Below are positions 1 to 7,596 of a stretch of 10,150 bases of DNA, in pieces. The notes under the pieces were generated by a model, which did no database searches, was not told the DNA's origin, and saw only the letters and a program-made list of their open reading frames with translations. The position numbers and the translations under genes were made by a program. Source of the stretch: Alphaproteobacteria bacterium (GTDB lineage: Bacteria; Pseudomonadota; Alphaproteobacteria; SHVP01); NCBI GenBank assembly GCA_026421105.1, contig JAPKDI010000031.1, positions 1 through 10,150 of the forward strand. The letters are read 5' to 3'. Position 1 is the stretch's first letter, and every line of letters starts with the position of its first letter.

Positions 1-137
1 CCATCGCGCCGGTTCCGAACCCAACCTGTTAGCCCGAGGCCTCGCGCCGTCTTCACCGTCCAACCGCGAAACCACACGCCCTGAACCTTGCCGGTGATGC
101 GAAGCCGCAAGGTCGCATCGTCAACGGCCTCGTTCAT
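1..137 (-). CDS. Acylphosphatase, N-terminal part (gene cut by window edge)
   Basis: Acylphosphatases are small cytosolic enzymes (about 90 residues) that hydrolyse carboxyl-phosphate bonds in compounds such as acyl phosphates and carbamoyl phosphate. Reading the minus strand from an ATG at 137 gives 45 complete codons before the window ends. The frame contains the family signature GKVQGVWFR (residues 16-24), whose Arg24 is the phosphate-binding arginine. It also contains GWVRN (residues 38-42), whose Asn42 is the catalytic asparagine, at the usual spacing. The ATG overlaps the pccA stop codon as ATGA, so translation is probably coupled to pccA. Roughly the last half of the protein lies outside the window, so integrity cannot be judged. 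The family call rests on two canonical motifs and is strong. The physiological substrate is unknown. Confidence 0.93.
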   Translation of the reverse strand, partial: MNEAVDDATLRLRITGKVQGVWFRGWTVKTARGLGLTGWVRNRRD

Positions 138-2089
138 TCAAACTCAAGAATAATCTGGTCCACCGCCAAGCTATCGCCCGGCCCAGCATGAAGTTCCTTG
201 ATAGTGCCGTCGCGCTCCGCGGTGAGAACATTTTCCATCTTCATCGCATCGACAACAGCGAGGGCAGTGCCAGTTTCCACGACCTGCCCCAAGGTGACAT
301 TGATTGACACCACCATGCCTGGCATCGGTGAGAGCAGAAATTTGCTCATGTCCGGCGGCACCTTGACCGGCATCAGCCCCATTAGCTCGGCAACTTTTTC
401 AACGCGCAGGGCAACCGGAATCACAGCGGGGCCCAGCGTAATCACGACACCCTCGGCCTGTGAATCAATCTGCGCCGTGACGTCGCGCCCCGCGATGGAA
501 CCACGAAAGATCGCGTCGCCCGGGTTCCAATCGGTGGCGACGTCGACGGACGCACCAGCGATATCTAGAGAGCAACCGAACTCGGTCGCGGCGACCGTCA
601 TCGGCACTTGTATGGACCCCGTGACCGCAACCCAATTCCCGACTGGCCCGTCGGGTCGACGGATTGTCCGTCGGAGGTGGGCCAGCGCGCCAATCGCCGC
701 GGCTATCCCTATTTGATCGTCAGTCGGTTCCGGCGCGACATAGCCATCCGGCCAAGTTTGATCAATAAAGCCGGTCGAGAGCGCACCCTCTTTGAACACT
801 GGGCGATCTACGACGTCACGCAAAAACCGGACGTTGTGAGCAATCCCACGCACATAGAACTGATCCAAAGCTGTCGCCATCCGCGCCGTCGCCTCAGCTC
901 GGTCAGCACCAGAGGTGATCAATTTGGCAATCATCGGGTCGTAGAACCGAGAAATATCGCTCCCCTCTTCCACACCCGTATCAACGCGGACACCGTTCTC
1001 ATTGGTCGGCACGCTGTAACCCGTTAGCCGTCCGATCGACGGAAGAAACCCCCGCTCCGGGTCCTCCGCGTAGATGCGCGATTCCATCGCCCACCCGTTG
1101 AGCTGAACATCGTCCTGAGCAAACTGCAGCTTTTCACCTGCGGCAATCAGGATCATTTGCTCGACAAGGTCGAGACCTGTCACGCATTCGGTTACCGGAT
1201 GCTCGACTTGCAGCCGGGTATTCATCTCAAGAAAAAAGAAATTGCGCTCGGGATCGACGATGAACTCGACGGTCCCTGCGGAAACGTACCCAACCGATTT
1301 GGAAAGCGCGACCGCCTGCTCGCCCATCGCGCGTCTAGTCGAGTCGTCGAGAAATGGGCTTGGCGCCTCTTCGATCACTTTTTGATGACGACGCTGGATC
1401 GAACATTCCCGCTCACCAAGGTAGAGCACAGTACCGTGCGTATCCGCCAGCACTTGGATCTCAATGTGACGCGGCGTTTCGACGTATCGCTCGATAAACA
1501 CGCGGTCATCGCCGAACGACGACTTTGCTTCGCTGACGGCACGCTCGAACCCTTCGAGAACCGAATCATCGTCGCGCGCGATTCGCATTCCCTTTCCGCC
1601 ACCACCGGCGGACGCCTTGATCATGACTGGGTAGCCGACGTCGCGCGCTATCTTTACAGCTGAATCCGCGTCGGGCACTTCGCCAAGATAGCCTGGCACC
1701 GTTGACACACCGGCGCGGTCGGCGAGTTTCTTGGACTCGATCTTGTCTCCCATTGCAGCGATCGCATCGGCCTTCGGTCCGATGAACGTGATGCCGGCCT
1801 TGCCAAGTGCTCTCACAAACGCTGCGTTTTCCGACAAGAACCCATACCCGGGATGGACTGCATCGGCGCCACTCTCTTTGATCGCAGCAAGAATGGCGTC
1901 CACCACTAGGTAGCTTTCAGCGGCCGGTGCGGGTCCTATCCGGATTGCTTCGTCGGCCATCAACGTGTGCGGCGCGCCCGCGTCCGCATCAGAATACACG
2001 GCGACGGTGGCGATCCCCATACGTCGTGCGGACCGGATGACCCGGCACGCAATCTCACCCCGGTTGGCGACAAGTATCTTCTTCAGCAT
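134..2089 (-). CDS. pccA: Propionyl-CoA carboxylase alpha subunit (biotin carboxylase + biotin carrier)
   Basis: This 651-residue protein carries out the first half-reaction of acyl-CoA carboxylation. It uses ATP and bicarbonate to carboxylate a biotin held on its own C-terminus, and PccB then transfers the carboxyl group to the acyl-CoA. The biotin carboxylase N-domain opens with [14 protein letters not shown]. The ATP-grasp part has the glycine-rich AGGGGKGM loop (about 161-168), [12 protein letters not shown] (226-237) and the catalytic strand [14 protein letters not shown] (288-301). A less conserved stretch (about 450-570) fits the domain that contacts the beta subunit. The C-terminal biotinyl domain has AMKM with biotin-accepting Lys617, 34 residues from the end as expected. 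Length matches the family. The start ATG lies 24 bases after the small ORF and has only a weak purine-rich ribosome-binding site. Alpha subunits of 3-methylcrotonyl-CoA carboxylase look similar; the neighbouring PccB-type subunit favours propionyl-CoA. Confidence 0.95.
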   Translation of the reverse strand: MLKKILVANRGEIACRVIRSARRMGIATVAVYSDADAGAPHTLMADEAIRIGPAPAAESYLVVDAILAAIKESGADAVHPGYGFLSENAAFVRALGKAGITFIGPKADAIAAMGDKIESKKLADRAGVSTVPGYLGEVPDADSAVKIARDVGYPVMIKASAGGGGKGMRIARDDDSVLEGFERAVSEAKSSFGDDRVFIERYVETPRHIEIQVLADTHGTVLYLGERECSIQRRHQKVIEEAPSPFLDDSTRRAMGEQAVALSKSVGYVSAGTVEFIVDPERNFFFLEMNTRLQVEHPVTECVTGLDLVEQMILIAAGEKLQFAQDDVQLNGWAMESRIYAEDPERGFLPSIGRLTGYSVPTNENGVRVDTGVEEGSDISRFYDPMIAKLITSGADRAEATARMATALDQFYVRGIAHNVRFLRDVVDRPVFKEGALSTGFIDQTWPDGYVAPEPTDDQIGIAAAIGALAHLRRTIRRPDGPVGNWVAVTGSIQVPMTVAATEFGCSLDIAGASVDVATDWNPGDAIFRGSIAGRDVTAQIDSQAEGVVITLGPAVIPVALRVEKVAELMGLMPVKVPPDMSKFLLSPMPGMVVSINVTLGQVVETGTALAVVDAMKMENVLTAERDGTIKELHAGPGDSLAVDQIILEFE

Positions 2090-2113
2090 GAAAAACCGTT
2101 TCTTTTCAAAGCA

Positions 2114-2284
2114 TTATGACGGGTCGGCCGACGCGTTACTTCCCCGACGCTGATGCGGCCAACCCTCCCAAATCATTTCAAAACCAGCGCCTGGGTAATG
2201 GGACAGGGCCCCGGGCGCCGCCACGAAGATGAGCGTGATGTCATCTTCGCCGCTCACGATCTCGTGAGTGAGGCGAAGGATCAT
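2114..2284 (-). CDS. Small unrecognised ORF between pccB and pccA (56 aa)
   Basis: I do not recognise this predicted protein. Its ATG at 2284 overlaps the pccB stop as ATGA, the same junction type used at several other gene pairs in the window. It ends in TAA, 24 bases before pccA. The first two thirds are balanced and protein-like (it begins [20 protein letters not shown], followed by a Gly/Pro-rich stretch and EMIWEGW). The last dozen residues are Ser/Asn/Arg-rich and look disordered. Third codon positions are mostly G or C, as in the neighbouring genes, which supports coding. There is no signal peptide, membrane segment or cysteine. Acyl-CoA carboxylases in other lineages have small accessory subunits, such as the actinobacterial epsilon subunit and haloarchaeal PccX, but I see no clear similarity to either. 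It could also be chance open frame in a spacer. An in-frame ATG at 2311 lies inside pccB and is less likely as the start. Confidence 0.55.
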   Translation of the reverse strand: MILRLTHEIVSGEDDITLIFVAAPGALSHYPGAGFEMIWEGWPHQRRGSNASADPS

Positions 2285-3813
2285 AATGGGATGTTGTCGT
2301 GTTTCTTCCACGGATTCTCGAGTTTCTTGGTCCGCAACATCTCAAGCGCACGGGCGATTCGAAGACGCGTATTGTGCGGCATGATCACGTCGTCGAGAAA
2401 TCCACGGTGCGAGGCAATGAACGGGTTGGCGAACCGGGTACGGTATTCCTCGGTGAGTTCATCAACTCTTTTGGCGTCGCCCGCTTCATCGCGAAAAATA
2501 ATTTCGACGGCACCCTTTGGCCCCATGACCGCGATCTCTGCCGTCGGCCATGCATAGTTCATATCGCCGCGAAGATGCTTGGACGCCATGACGTCGTACG
2601 CGCCGCCATAAGCCTTCCGCGTGATACACGTGACCTTCGGTACGGTTGCCTCCCCGTAAGCGAATAGCAACTTGGCGCCATGCTTGATGATCCCGCCGTA
2701 CTCTTGATCGGTACCCGGTAGGAAGCCTGGTACATCGACAAAGGTCACAATCGGGATATTGAAACAATCGCAGAATCGTACGAACCGCGCTCCTTTGCGC
2801 GACGAATTGATATCGAGGCAGCCCGCCAGCACCATTGGCTGATTCGCAACAACACCGACGGTCTGCCCCCCAATGCGGCCGAAACCAACAACGATATTGC
2901 GTGCAAAATCGGGCTGTATCTCGAAAAAATCCCCTTCGTCGACAACCTTCTGGACTAGTTCCTTGATGTCATAGGGCTTCGAGGGATCCGCCGGGACCAA
3001 CGAATCAAGAGACATTTCGATGCGGTCTACGGGATCGTCGGTTGCCCGGATGGGTGCTTCCTCACGGTTTGACAGAGGCAAGAAGTCATACATCCGCCTC
3101 GTCTGAATCAGCGTTTCGATGTCGTTTTCAAACGCGAGATCGGCGACAGACGACTTAGTCGTATGGGTGATAGCACCGCCGAGTTGTTCCTGGGTGACCA
3201 CTTCGTGCGTTACGGTCTTCACAACGTCAGGCCCAGTCACGAACATGTAAGAAGTGTCTTTGACCATGAAAATAAAGTCGGTCATGGCGGGTGCGTAAAC
3301 TGCGCCACCGGCACATGGCCCCATGATCACCGATATCTGAGGAACAACACCCGAGGCTAGAATGGTCTTTTGAAATACGTCGGCATAGCCGCCCAGGGAG
3401 GCCACGCCCTCTTGAATGCGTGCGCCACCAGAATCGTTCAGCCCAATGACGGGGACCCCGACCTTCATGGCTTGGTCCATGATCTTGCAGATCTTCTCGG
3501 CGTGGGTTTCGGAGAGCGACCCACCGAAAACCGTAAAGTCCTGACTAAAAACGAAAACAAGGCGGCCGTTGATTTTGCCATATCCGGTAACGACGCCGTC
3601 GCCTGGAACCTTCTGATCGGCCATTCCAAACTCGGTTTCCCGGTGCTCGACGAACATATCGAACTCTTCAAACGAGCCCTCATCGAGTAGGACGTCGAGG
3701 CGTTCTCGAGCGGTTAGTTTGCCCTTCGCGTGTTGGGCCTTGATCCGACGGTCGCCGCCGCCGAGTCGGGCAGCCTCCCGCTTCGCTTCGAGTTGTCGGA
3801 TGATGTCGTGCAT
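2281..3813 (-). CDS. pccB: Propionyl-CoA carboxylase beta subunit (carboxyltransferase)
   Basis: This 510-residue protein, the usual PccB length, transfers the carboxyl group from biotin on PccA to propionyl-CoA, giving methylmalonyl-CoA. This is the entry step for odd-chain fatty acids, branched amino acids and propionate into the TCA cycle. It has two crotonase-like domains. The N-terminal one contains [12 protein letters not shown] (89-100), GGARIQEG (129-136) and the oxyanion loop GPCAGGAVY (165-173). The C-terminal one contains VDVPGFLPG (359-367) and AYGGAYDVM (401-409). Asp407 in that motif corresponds to the residue that, in the studied Streptomyces enzymes, favours propionyl-CoA when Asp and acetyl-CoA when Ile. 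The protein ends with the typical [16 protein letters not shown] run five bases before the ATG is a weak ribosome-binding site. A 72-base gap separates it from atp12, the largest gap upstream of any gene here. Its stop overlaps the small downstream ORF. Confidence 0.96.
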   Translation of the reverse strand: MHDIIRQLEAKREAARLGGGDRRIKAQHAKGKLTARERLDVLLDEGSFEEFDMFVEHRETEFGMADQKVPGDGVVTGYGKINGRLVFVFSQDFTVFGGSLSETHAEKICKIMDQAMKVGVPVIGLNDSGGARIQEGVASLGGYADVFQKTILASGVVPQISVIMGPCAGGAVYAPAMTDFIFMVKDTSYMFVTGPDVVKTVTHEVVTQEQLGGAITHTTKSSVADLAFENDIETLIQTRRMYDFLPLSNREEAPIRATDDPVDRIEMSLDSLVPADPSKPYDIKELVQKVVDEGDFFEIQPDFARNIVVGFGRIGGQTVGVVANQPMVLAGCLDINSSRKGARFVRFCDCFNIPIVTFVDVPGFLPGTDQEYGGIIKHGAKLLFAYGEATVPKVTCITRKAYGGAYDVMASKHLRGDMNYAWPTAEIAVMGPKGAVEIIFRDEAGDAKRVDELTEEYRTRFANPFIASHRGFLDDVIMPHNTRLRIARALEMLRTKKLENPWKKHDNIPL

Positions 3814-3885
3814 GAAGACCCCAAGACGCTAAGAATGCCCGGCATCATAACCGCCTGCGGCAGCTCCGGCACCACGTAAGGGCTA
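3814..3885 (-). promoter_or_regulatory. Spacer before pccB with possible -10 element and 11-base palindrome
   Basis: This 72-base spacer separates the rarA-to-atp12 chain from the pcc genes, and is the most likely place for an internal promoter. On the minus strand it contains TATGAT (3849-3844), one mismatch from a -10 consensus. Overlapping it is the perfect odd palindrome ATGCCGGGCAT (3845-3835), which could be an operator. No acceptable -35 hexamer lies 16-18 bases upstream (the bases there are GC-rich), so a sigma70 promoter is weakly supported. I see no stem followed by a T-run, so no intrinsic terminator either. Confidence 0.25.
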
Positions 3886-4593
3886 TCAATCTGCGGTTTT
3901 AACGCGAGCAAGATCCATAAATTGTGCCGCGGCCTCGAGATCGGATCGGGTGCCAATAGCATCGGCAGCGGCTTCGGGATCGGCGCCCCACTGCGCAGCC
4001 TGAAAGTCGTAGTCGATCCTGCTGGCTACCCAAGCGGCGGTCGCATCAAGACGCCCGGCGCTCACCGCAAGACCGATCACCAGGGAACCACTAATACTAA
4101 CAAGCGTGTGTAACGCGGTAAGCGCATACACGTCATGCGCGGCGACCAAAATTTTCAGCGTCGCGATCTGCTCCCGGCTTTGCTGGATCGGGATCACGCC
4201 GTTGGTAACCACAAGAGTCGTGCCGTGCGCCTCATGAAGCCAGTCGAGTAATGGCTGCCATGCCCGCGCCTGTTGGTCTGCAAGCCTTTTAGGCATGTCT
4301 GCTCGGTAGCAGAGAAGGTCAGTCTCAGCAAAACGCGTGATTTCTGCGACCACCTGGTCGACGGTTTGACGCACCCCGTCGACGGCCGTGTACGCGTGTC
4401 GGGTAAGCGGCATCGTCGCTGCCTCGATCTCTTCCACTTGGGCTGCCCACTCAGCGGCGATTGCCTTTGCCAGCTCCGCTGAAGGCAACTCCAGGTCGTT
4501 TTTCGCCGGAGTGAGCATCGCGCGACCGTCTAGAAGGACAGCAAAACCACCTTCCCGGCGATCAGTGGTCACCGACTCAAAAAACCGTTTCAC
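3886..4593 (-). CDS. ATP12-family F1-ATPase assembly chaperone
   Basis: ATP12 proteins bind the F1 alpha subunit and help assemble the catalytic head of ATP synthase. The role is established for the mitochondrial protein and inferred for bacterial homologues. The 235-residue length is typical of the alphaproteobacterial form. Diagnostic stretches are the N-terminal MKRFFESVTT...GGFAVLLDGR (1-24), MPLTRHAYTAVD (61-72), FAETDLLCYRA (88-98), WQPLLDWL (112-119) and LHTLVSISGSLVIGLA (161-176). The C-terminal SRIDYDFQAAQWGADPEAA (191-209) also fits. There is no signal or transit peptide, as expected for a cytoplasmic protein. The start is GTG at 4593, overlapping the AsmA-like stop as GTGA, which implies coupled translation. 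The ATP synthase genes themselves are not in the window. The family is essentially limited to Alphaproteobacteria and mitochondria, so this gene is the best taxonomic marker here. Confidence 0.93.
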   Translation of the reverse strand: MKRFFESVTTDRREGGFAVLLDGRAMLTPAKNDLELPSAELAKAIAAEWAAQVEEIEAATMPLTRHAYTAVDGVRQTVDQVVAEITRFAETDLLCYRADMPKRLADQQARAWQPLLDWLHEAHGTTLVVTNGVIPIQQSREQIATLKILVAAHDVYALTALHTLVSISGSLVIGLAVSAGRLDATAAWVASRIDYDFQAAQWGADPEAAADAIGTRSDLEAAAQFMDLARVKTAD

Positions 4594-5963
4594 TCGCGGT
4601 CCTTGCCCAAAATGCGACCGACGCCGCGGATAGCACTGGTTGGTTTTGTTTCACCCAGCTCGGCTTGCTCGAGGGCAGTGAGACAAGGTTTTTTTTCAGC
4701 AGTGACCCCCTCGATGACGGGCACCAACAGCAACAGCGGGTTTACGAAGGAGCCGTTTTCTATGTCCGCTACCAACGTCTCGATTGTCGAGAGCCCATCC
4801 TGACTTTTGATCGCCAAGGCAATATTGCGAAGCGATAACCCAAGGAACTCCGCGGCCTCAACATCGACGGTTAGGTCGGCATCGAAACACCGCGTGAACC
4901 ATAATGGCAAAGGCGCACCGGTAAGGATTGGCCCACTGAATTCCGCCCGATCGCCCCTGGCCGATGACGGCCCTTCTGAAAACTGGCTAAGGTCAAAATT
5001 CAAAGGTCGAAGGTGCGCAGTAAGCCGCGGGCGTGCACTGGACAAATCCAATGTCGCCGCACCTGTCACTTGCGCCAAACCGACCGACAGAACTACCTCG
5101 CGCACCGAAAGCATCTTAACAGAACCTTGTAGACGGGCTGAAAGGTCAAACTCCTTGTCGAGCGGGACCCGAGCGCCAACGATTGGCGACAATGCCATGA
5201 GGGAAGTGCCCTTCGCTGACAACGAAAAATCCATCGTGAGATTATCGTCAACGTCGGAAAGTGTTCCGTCGATGCGAAGGGTGCTGCCAGCGGCTTCGAT
5301 CGTTAGCGCAACAGGAAACGGATCCGGGCCAGCAATTGAACCGAGGTCGCCGACCGTGCCCCTCGCGATCACACCGGTACCGTTGCGGTCCAGCGCAACA
5401 ACGACATCTGTTTGACCGCTGCTGCCTTGGGGCCGCAGCGCAAATCGGGAAACGTGAAATTCCTGGTCAGTAACTGCATCTCGCAGAACCACCGACAGAT
5501 CAGTGACGCTGATAAGGTTTGGTAGTGGAGCATCATCAGTTGCATCGGATTCAGAGGCGCCTTTCGGCGGCGTGAACGCCAACGACCCTTTTTGGTCCGT
5601 GCCCTCCTCAACCAAAACACGGATGCCGCTGGCCTGGATTTGACGCACGTCGACGGTGCCCGTCAGGAGAGGAAGCCACGCAACCTGGGCTGACGCAATT
5701 TCGATGGTGATTGCGTCTGGTTCCGATCCACCTGCGGTATTCGAAAGGCGGATTCCTGACGCGGTCGCCCTCGGCCGTGGAAACAGCGAAAGTTCAATGT
5801 CGCCGTCAATGGCTAGCTCGCGGCCAGTTGCGTCGAACGCGGCCTCGGCCAACGTAGACTTCAGGCTGTTCAAGTCGAAAAAAAGCGAAACTAGGCCAGC
5901 ACCGATCACACCCAGCACGAAGAGCGTAATGACGCCGTACAGGTACAATCTGAAACGCCTCAT
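4590..5963 (-). CDS. Short AsmA-like membrane-anchored protein
   Basis: AsmA-family proteins are anchored to the inner membrane by one N-terminal helix, with a long beta-rich body in the periplasm. They are implicated in outer-membrane and phospholipid homeostasis. Here residues 1-6 are basic, a membrane helix covers about 7-29, and the next part matches the AsmA N-terminal domain: FFDLNSLKSTLAEAAFDATGREL, the IDGDIELSLFPRPRATASGI region (about 52-71) and AWLPLLTGTVDVRQI (95-109). The body alternates hydrophobic strands with turns. The C-terminal part has FDADLTVDVEAAEFLGLSLRN-type repeat sequence (360-380), then NPLLLLVPVIEG (408-419), the cysteine-containing KKPCLTALEQA (424-434) and a basic end. 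At 457 residues it is short for the family. The stop overlaps atp12 (GTGA) and the ATG overlaps the HAD stop (ATGA). The family call is good; the cellular role is not determined by sequence. Confidence 0.85.
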   Translation of the reverse strand: MRRFRLYLYGVITLFVLGVIGAGLVSLFFDLNSLKSTLAEAAFDATGRELAIDGDIELSLFPRPRATASGIRLSNTAGGSEPDAITIEIASAQVAWLPLLTGTVDVRQIQASGIRVLVEEGTDQKGSLAFTPPKGASESDATDDAPLPNLISVTDLSVVLRDAVTDQEFHVSRFALRPQGSSGQTDVVVALDRNGTGVIARGTVGDLGSIAGPDPFPVALTIEAAGSTLRIDGTLSDVDDNLTMDFSLSAKGTSLMALSPIVGARVPLDKEFDLSARLQGSVKMLSVREVVLSVGLAQVTGAATLDLSSARPRLTAHLRPLNFDLSQFSEGPSSARGDRAEFSGPILTGAPLPLWFTRCFDADLTVDVEAAEFLGLSLRNIALAIKSQDGLSTIETLVADIENGSFVNPLLLLVPVIEGVTAEKKPCLTALEQAELGETKPTSAIRGVGRILGKDRE

Positions 5964-6628
5964 GCCAGAGAAAATCTCTCGCCGATCATTTTGGGCAGGG
6001 TCGCAAAATCAGGTGCGATCGCGTGGGCACCTGGCGCCGTTAGATCCTGGGTATTGTGATATCCCCATGCGACGCCAAATGACGCCACTCCAGCGTTGAC
6101 CGCCATCTCGATATCAAAGCGTGTATCGCCAACAACCAACGCGTTCTCAGGGTCGACACCCGCCTCGGCAAGGCTCGCGAGAACCATCGCCGGGTGTGGC
6201 TTGCCCGGATGATGGTCGCCGGTTTGCAGGTTCACGAAATAGCGATGCAGATCGTGGCGATCAAGGGTCGCGCGAAGGCCTTTGGCACTTTTTGCCGTGG
6301 CAACGGCCATTAGAATATCGTCCCGATCAAGAGCCTCGAGGCATGCACGAACCCCAGGGAACATGGGCTCGGGCGGGTCGGCGCGCCCTAAGCGATGCTC
6401 CCGGTAGCTGTTCTCGAGGGCAAGCCATTCATCTGGCGGCGCCTGGGGCGCCAGCACAACCACTTGCTCAGCAACAGACAGACCGATCATCTCGCGCAAA
6501 CCAGCTTCGGGTGGCGGCGGGCGGTCAAAATCCTGGAAGGCAAGGACCATAGCTTCATGATTCGCGACAAAGCTGTCGACTAACGTTCCATCACAATCGA
6601 AAATGACCAGGTGAAGGCGCTGGGCCAC
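5960..6628 (-). CDS. HAD-superfamily hydrolase, phosphoglycolate phosphatase-like
   Basis: This 222-residue cytosolic protein belongs to HAD subfamily I, which uses an aspartyl-phosphate intermediate to remove phosphate from small molecules. All four motifs are present. FDCDGTLVDS has nucleophile Asp11 and acid/base Asp13. VATAKS has Thr111. GKPHP has Lys143. GDTRFDIEMA has metal-binding Asp168 and Asp172. The region after motif I (about 19-95) fits the helical cap of phosphoglycolate phosphatases. I place the start at GTG 6628 for three reasons: it overlaps the last base of the upstream TAG stop, it has the best ribosome-binding site in the window, and the protein then begins MAQRLHLVIFDCDGTL as family members do. 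An open frame to an ATG at 6685 would add 19 Ala/Arg-rich residues lying inside rlu. The true substrate could be phosphoglycolate or another small phosphate ester. Confidence 0.93.
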   Translation of the reverse strand: MAQRLHLVIFDCDGTLVDSFVANHEAMVLAFQDFDRPPPPEAGLREMIGLSVAEQVVVLAPQAPPDEWLALENSYREHRLGRADPPEPMFPGVRACLEALDRDDILMAVATAKSAKGLRATLDRHDLHRYFVNLQTGDHHPGKPHPAMVLASLAEAGVDPENALVVGDTRFDIEMAVNAGVASFGVAWGYHNTQDLTAPGAHAIAPDFATLPKMIGERFSLA

Positions 6629-7596
6629 TAAACCTTCCTCTGCGGCGGCGGCGGCGAGGGCTCGTCCCAACCGATGGCGCGCCAACTTTGAACCATATGC
6701 GCCGGTAGTTGGGCGGCGACGCGCAACGTTCCCCCTTCAGGGTGAGGGATCGTCAGCTCACGCGCGTGTAAGTGCAAGCCGCGGCCCAACGTTGGGTTCG
6801 GCGAACTGGTTTCACGCTGACCGTATCGCGGATCGCCCACGATCGGAAAATCTGCCTCGGCAGTCTGGACACGAATCTGATGGGTTCGACCCGTCAGCGG
6901 GGTCAGTTCTAACCAAGTAAATGGCGCCCCAGATCGTGCCATGACCTGATATAGCGTTGTCGCCGGCTTGCCCCCTGGGACAGACGCCATTTGTTCCCTC
7001 CCACCCCCAGATGAGACTTTACTAAGACTCGAGTCCAAACGACCTTCGTCCGCTTCTGGCGAACCATGAACCAAAGCCCAATAGTTCTTTTGGGCGTCTC
7101 GATGTGCGAAGGCCGCTGTCAGGACCGTTGCCGCCGCCCGCGACCGCGCAAGTATGAGAACGCCGCTCGTATCGCGATCTAACCGATGGACGAGCCGAGG
7201 ACGGTCTGGCGCGTCGAATTGCAGGGTGTCGAGCATCCCATCGAGATGTCGAGGTGTGCCACTTCCACCCTGCACGGCCAAGCCCGCAGGCTTGTCGATC
7301 GCAATGAGGAAGTCATCGCGATAAAGAATGCGGTCCCGCAATGCCATCACGTCAGATTGCGCAACCGGGCCCGGTCTTGTTGCAGGTTGGGGCGCGGGGA
7401 GCGGCGGAATACGCACCAGCATGCCAGTCTCCAGACGCAGACCCGCCCGAACGCGCCCGCCATTTACGCGAACCTCGCCCTTGCGTAGGAGTTTTTCCAG
7501 CCGACCGTGGGTCACATCGGGAAACTTGGTGCGGAACCAACGGTCAAGCCGCAGTCCTTCCTCGTCGGCGGTAACGCTGATCTTCTGAACACTCAC
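6628..7596 (-). CDS. RluC/RluD-family 23S rRNA pseudouridine synthase
   Basis: Enzymes of this family isomerise specific uridines in large-subunit rRNA to pseudouridine. With the GTG start at 7596 the protein has 322 residues. An S4 RNA-binding domain occupies about 14-62 (LRLDRWFRTKF, then GRLEKLLRKGEVRVNGGRV). The catalytic domain has IAIDKPAGLAVQGGSG (98-113) and HRLDRDTSGVLILA (137-150) with catalytic Asp140. It also has LTPLTGRTHQIRVQ (231-244) and DPRYGQ (255-260). The end is a Pro-rich tail coded by CCG repeats. The GTG overlaps the crcB stop as GTGA, and no ribosome-binding site is visible, so re-initiation from crcB is likely. The frame stays open to 7872, but those extra 92 residues overlap crcB and resemble nothing in the family. 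Whether the target is the RluC, RluD or another site cannot be told from this alone. Confidence 0.93.
   Translation of the reverse strand: MSVQKISVTADEEGLRLDRWFRTKFPDVTHGRLEKLLRKGEVRVNGGRVRAGLRLETGMLVRIPPLPAPQPATRPGPVAQSDVMALRDRILYRDDFLIAIDKPAGLAVQGGSGTPRHLDGMLDTLQFDAPDRPRLVHRLDRDTSGVLILARSRAAATVLTAAFAHRDAQKNYWALVHGSPEADEGRLDSSLSKVSSGGGREQMASVPGGKPATTLYQVMARSGAPFTWLELTPLTGRTHQIRVQTAEADFPIVGDPRYGQRETSSPNPTLGRGLHLHARELTIPHPEGGTLRVAAQLPAHMVQSWRAIGWDEPSPPPPQRKV
6633..6641 (-). promoter_or_regulatory. Strong ribosome-binding site fixing the HAD gene start
   Basis: The minus strand reads AGAGGAAGG here, with the AGGA core 7 bases before the GTG at 6628. This is the clearest Shine-Dalgarno sequence in the window. 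It decides for the GTG start over the upstream ATG at 6685. It lies inside the last codons of the rlu gene. Confidence 0.75.
6642..6656 (-). repeat. Five-copy trinucleotide repeat, (GCG)5 on the plus strand, in the rlu 3' end
   Basis: Five perfect GCG units on the plus strand are read as CCG codons on the minus strand and encode Pro315-Pro318 of the pseudouridine synthase tail. Copy-number changes would stay in frame and only alter the length of the Pro run. The repeat abuts the ribosome-binding site of the HAD gene. Confidence 0.6.

Noticed and set aside
198..1663. Three plus-strand open frames (139-172 codons) opposite pccA
   Set aside because: pccA is confidently identified over the whole stretch. 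The opposing frames have no motifs and low-complexity composition.
3814..3885. Possible intrinsic terminator after atp12
   Set aside because: GC-rich bases can form only 3-4 bp stems here, and no T-run follows on the minus strand.
4807..5415. 202-codon open frame on the plus strand opposite the AsmA-like gene
   Set aside because: Its Ser/Arg/Pro/Thr-rich composition is typical of an antisense shadow in GC-rich DNA, and it lies wholly within a recognised gene.
5967..5979. Small inverted repeat AGAGATTTTCTCT just before the AsmA-like start codon, covering a GAGAG-type ribosome-binding site
   Set aside because: The stem is five base pairs with a 3-base loop and is A/U-rich. It is too weak to claim as a regulatory hairpin, and the site is inside the HAD gene.
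6629..6685. 19-residue N-terminal extension of the HAD phosphatase from an ATG at 6685
   Set aside because: It lies inside rlu, is partly coded by the GCG repeat, and would ignore the strong ribosome-binding site before GTG 6628.
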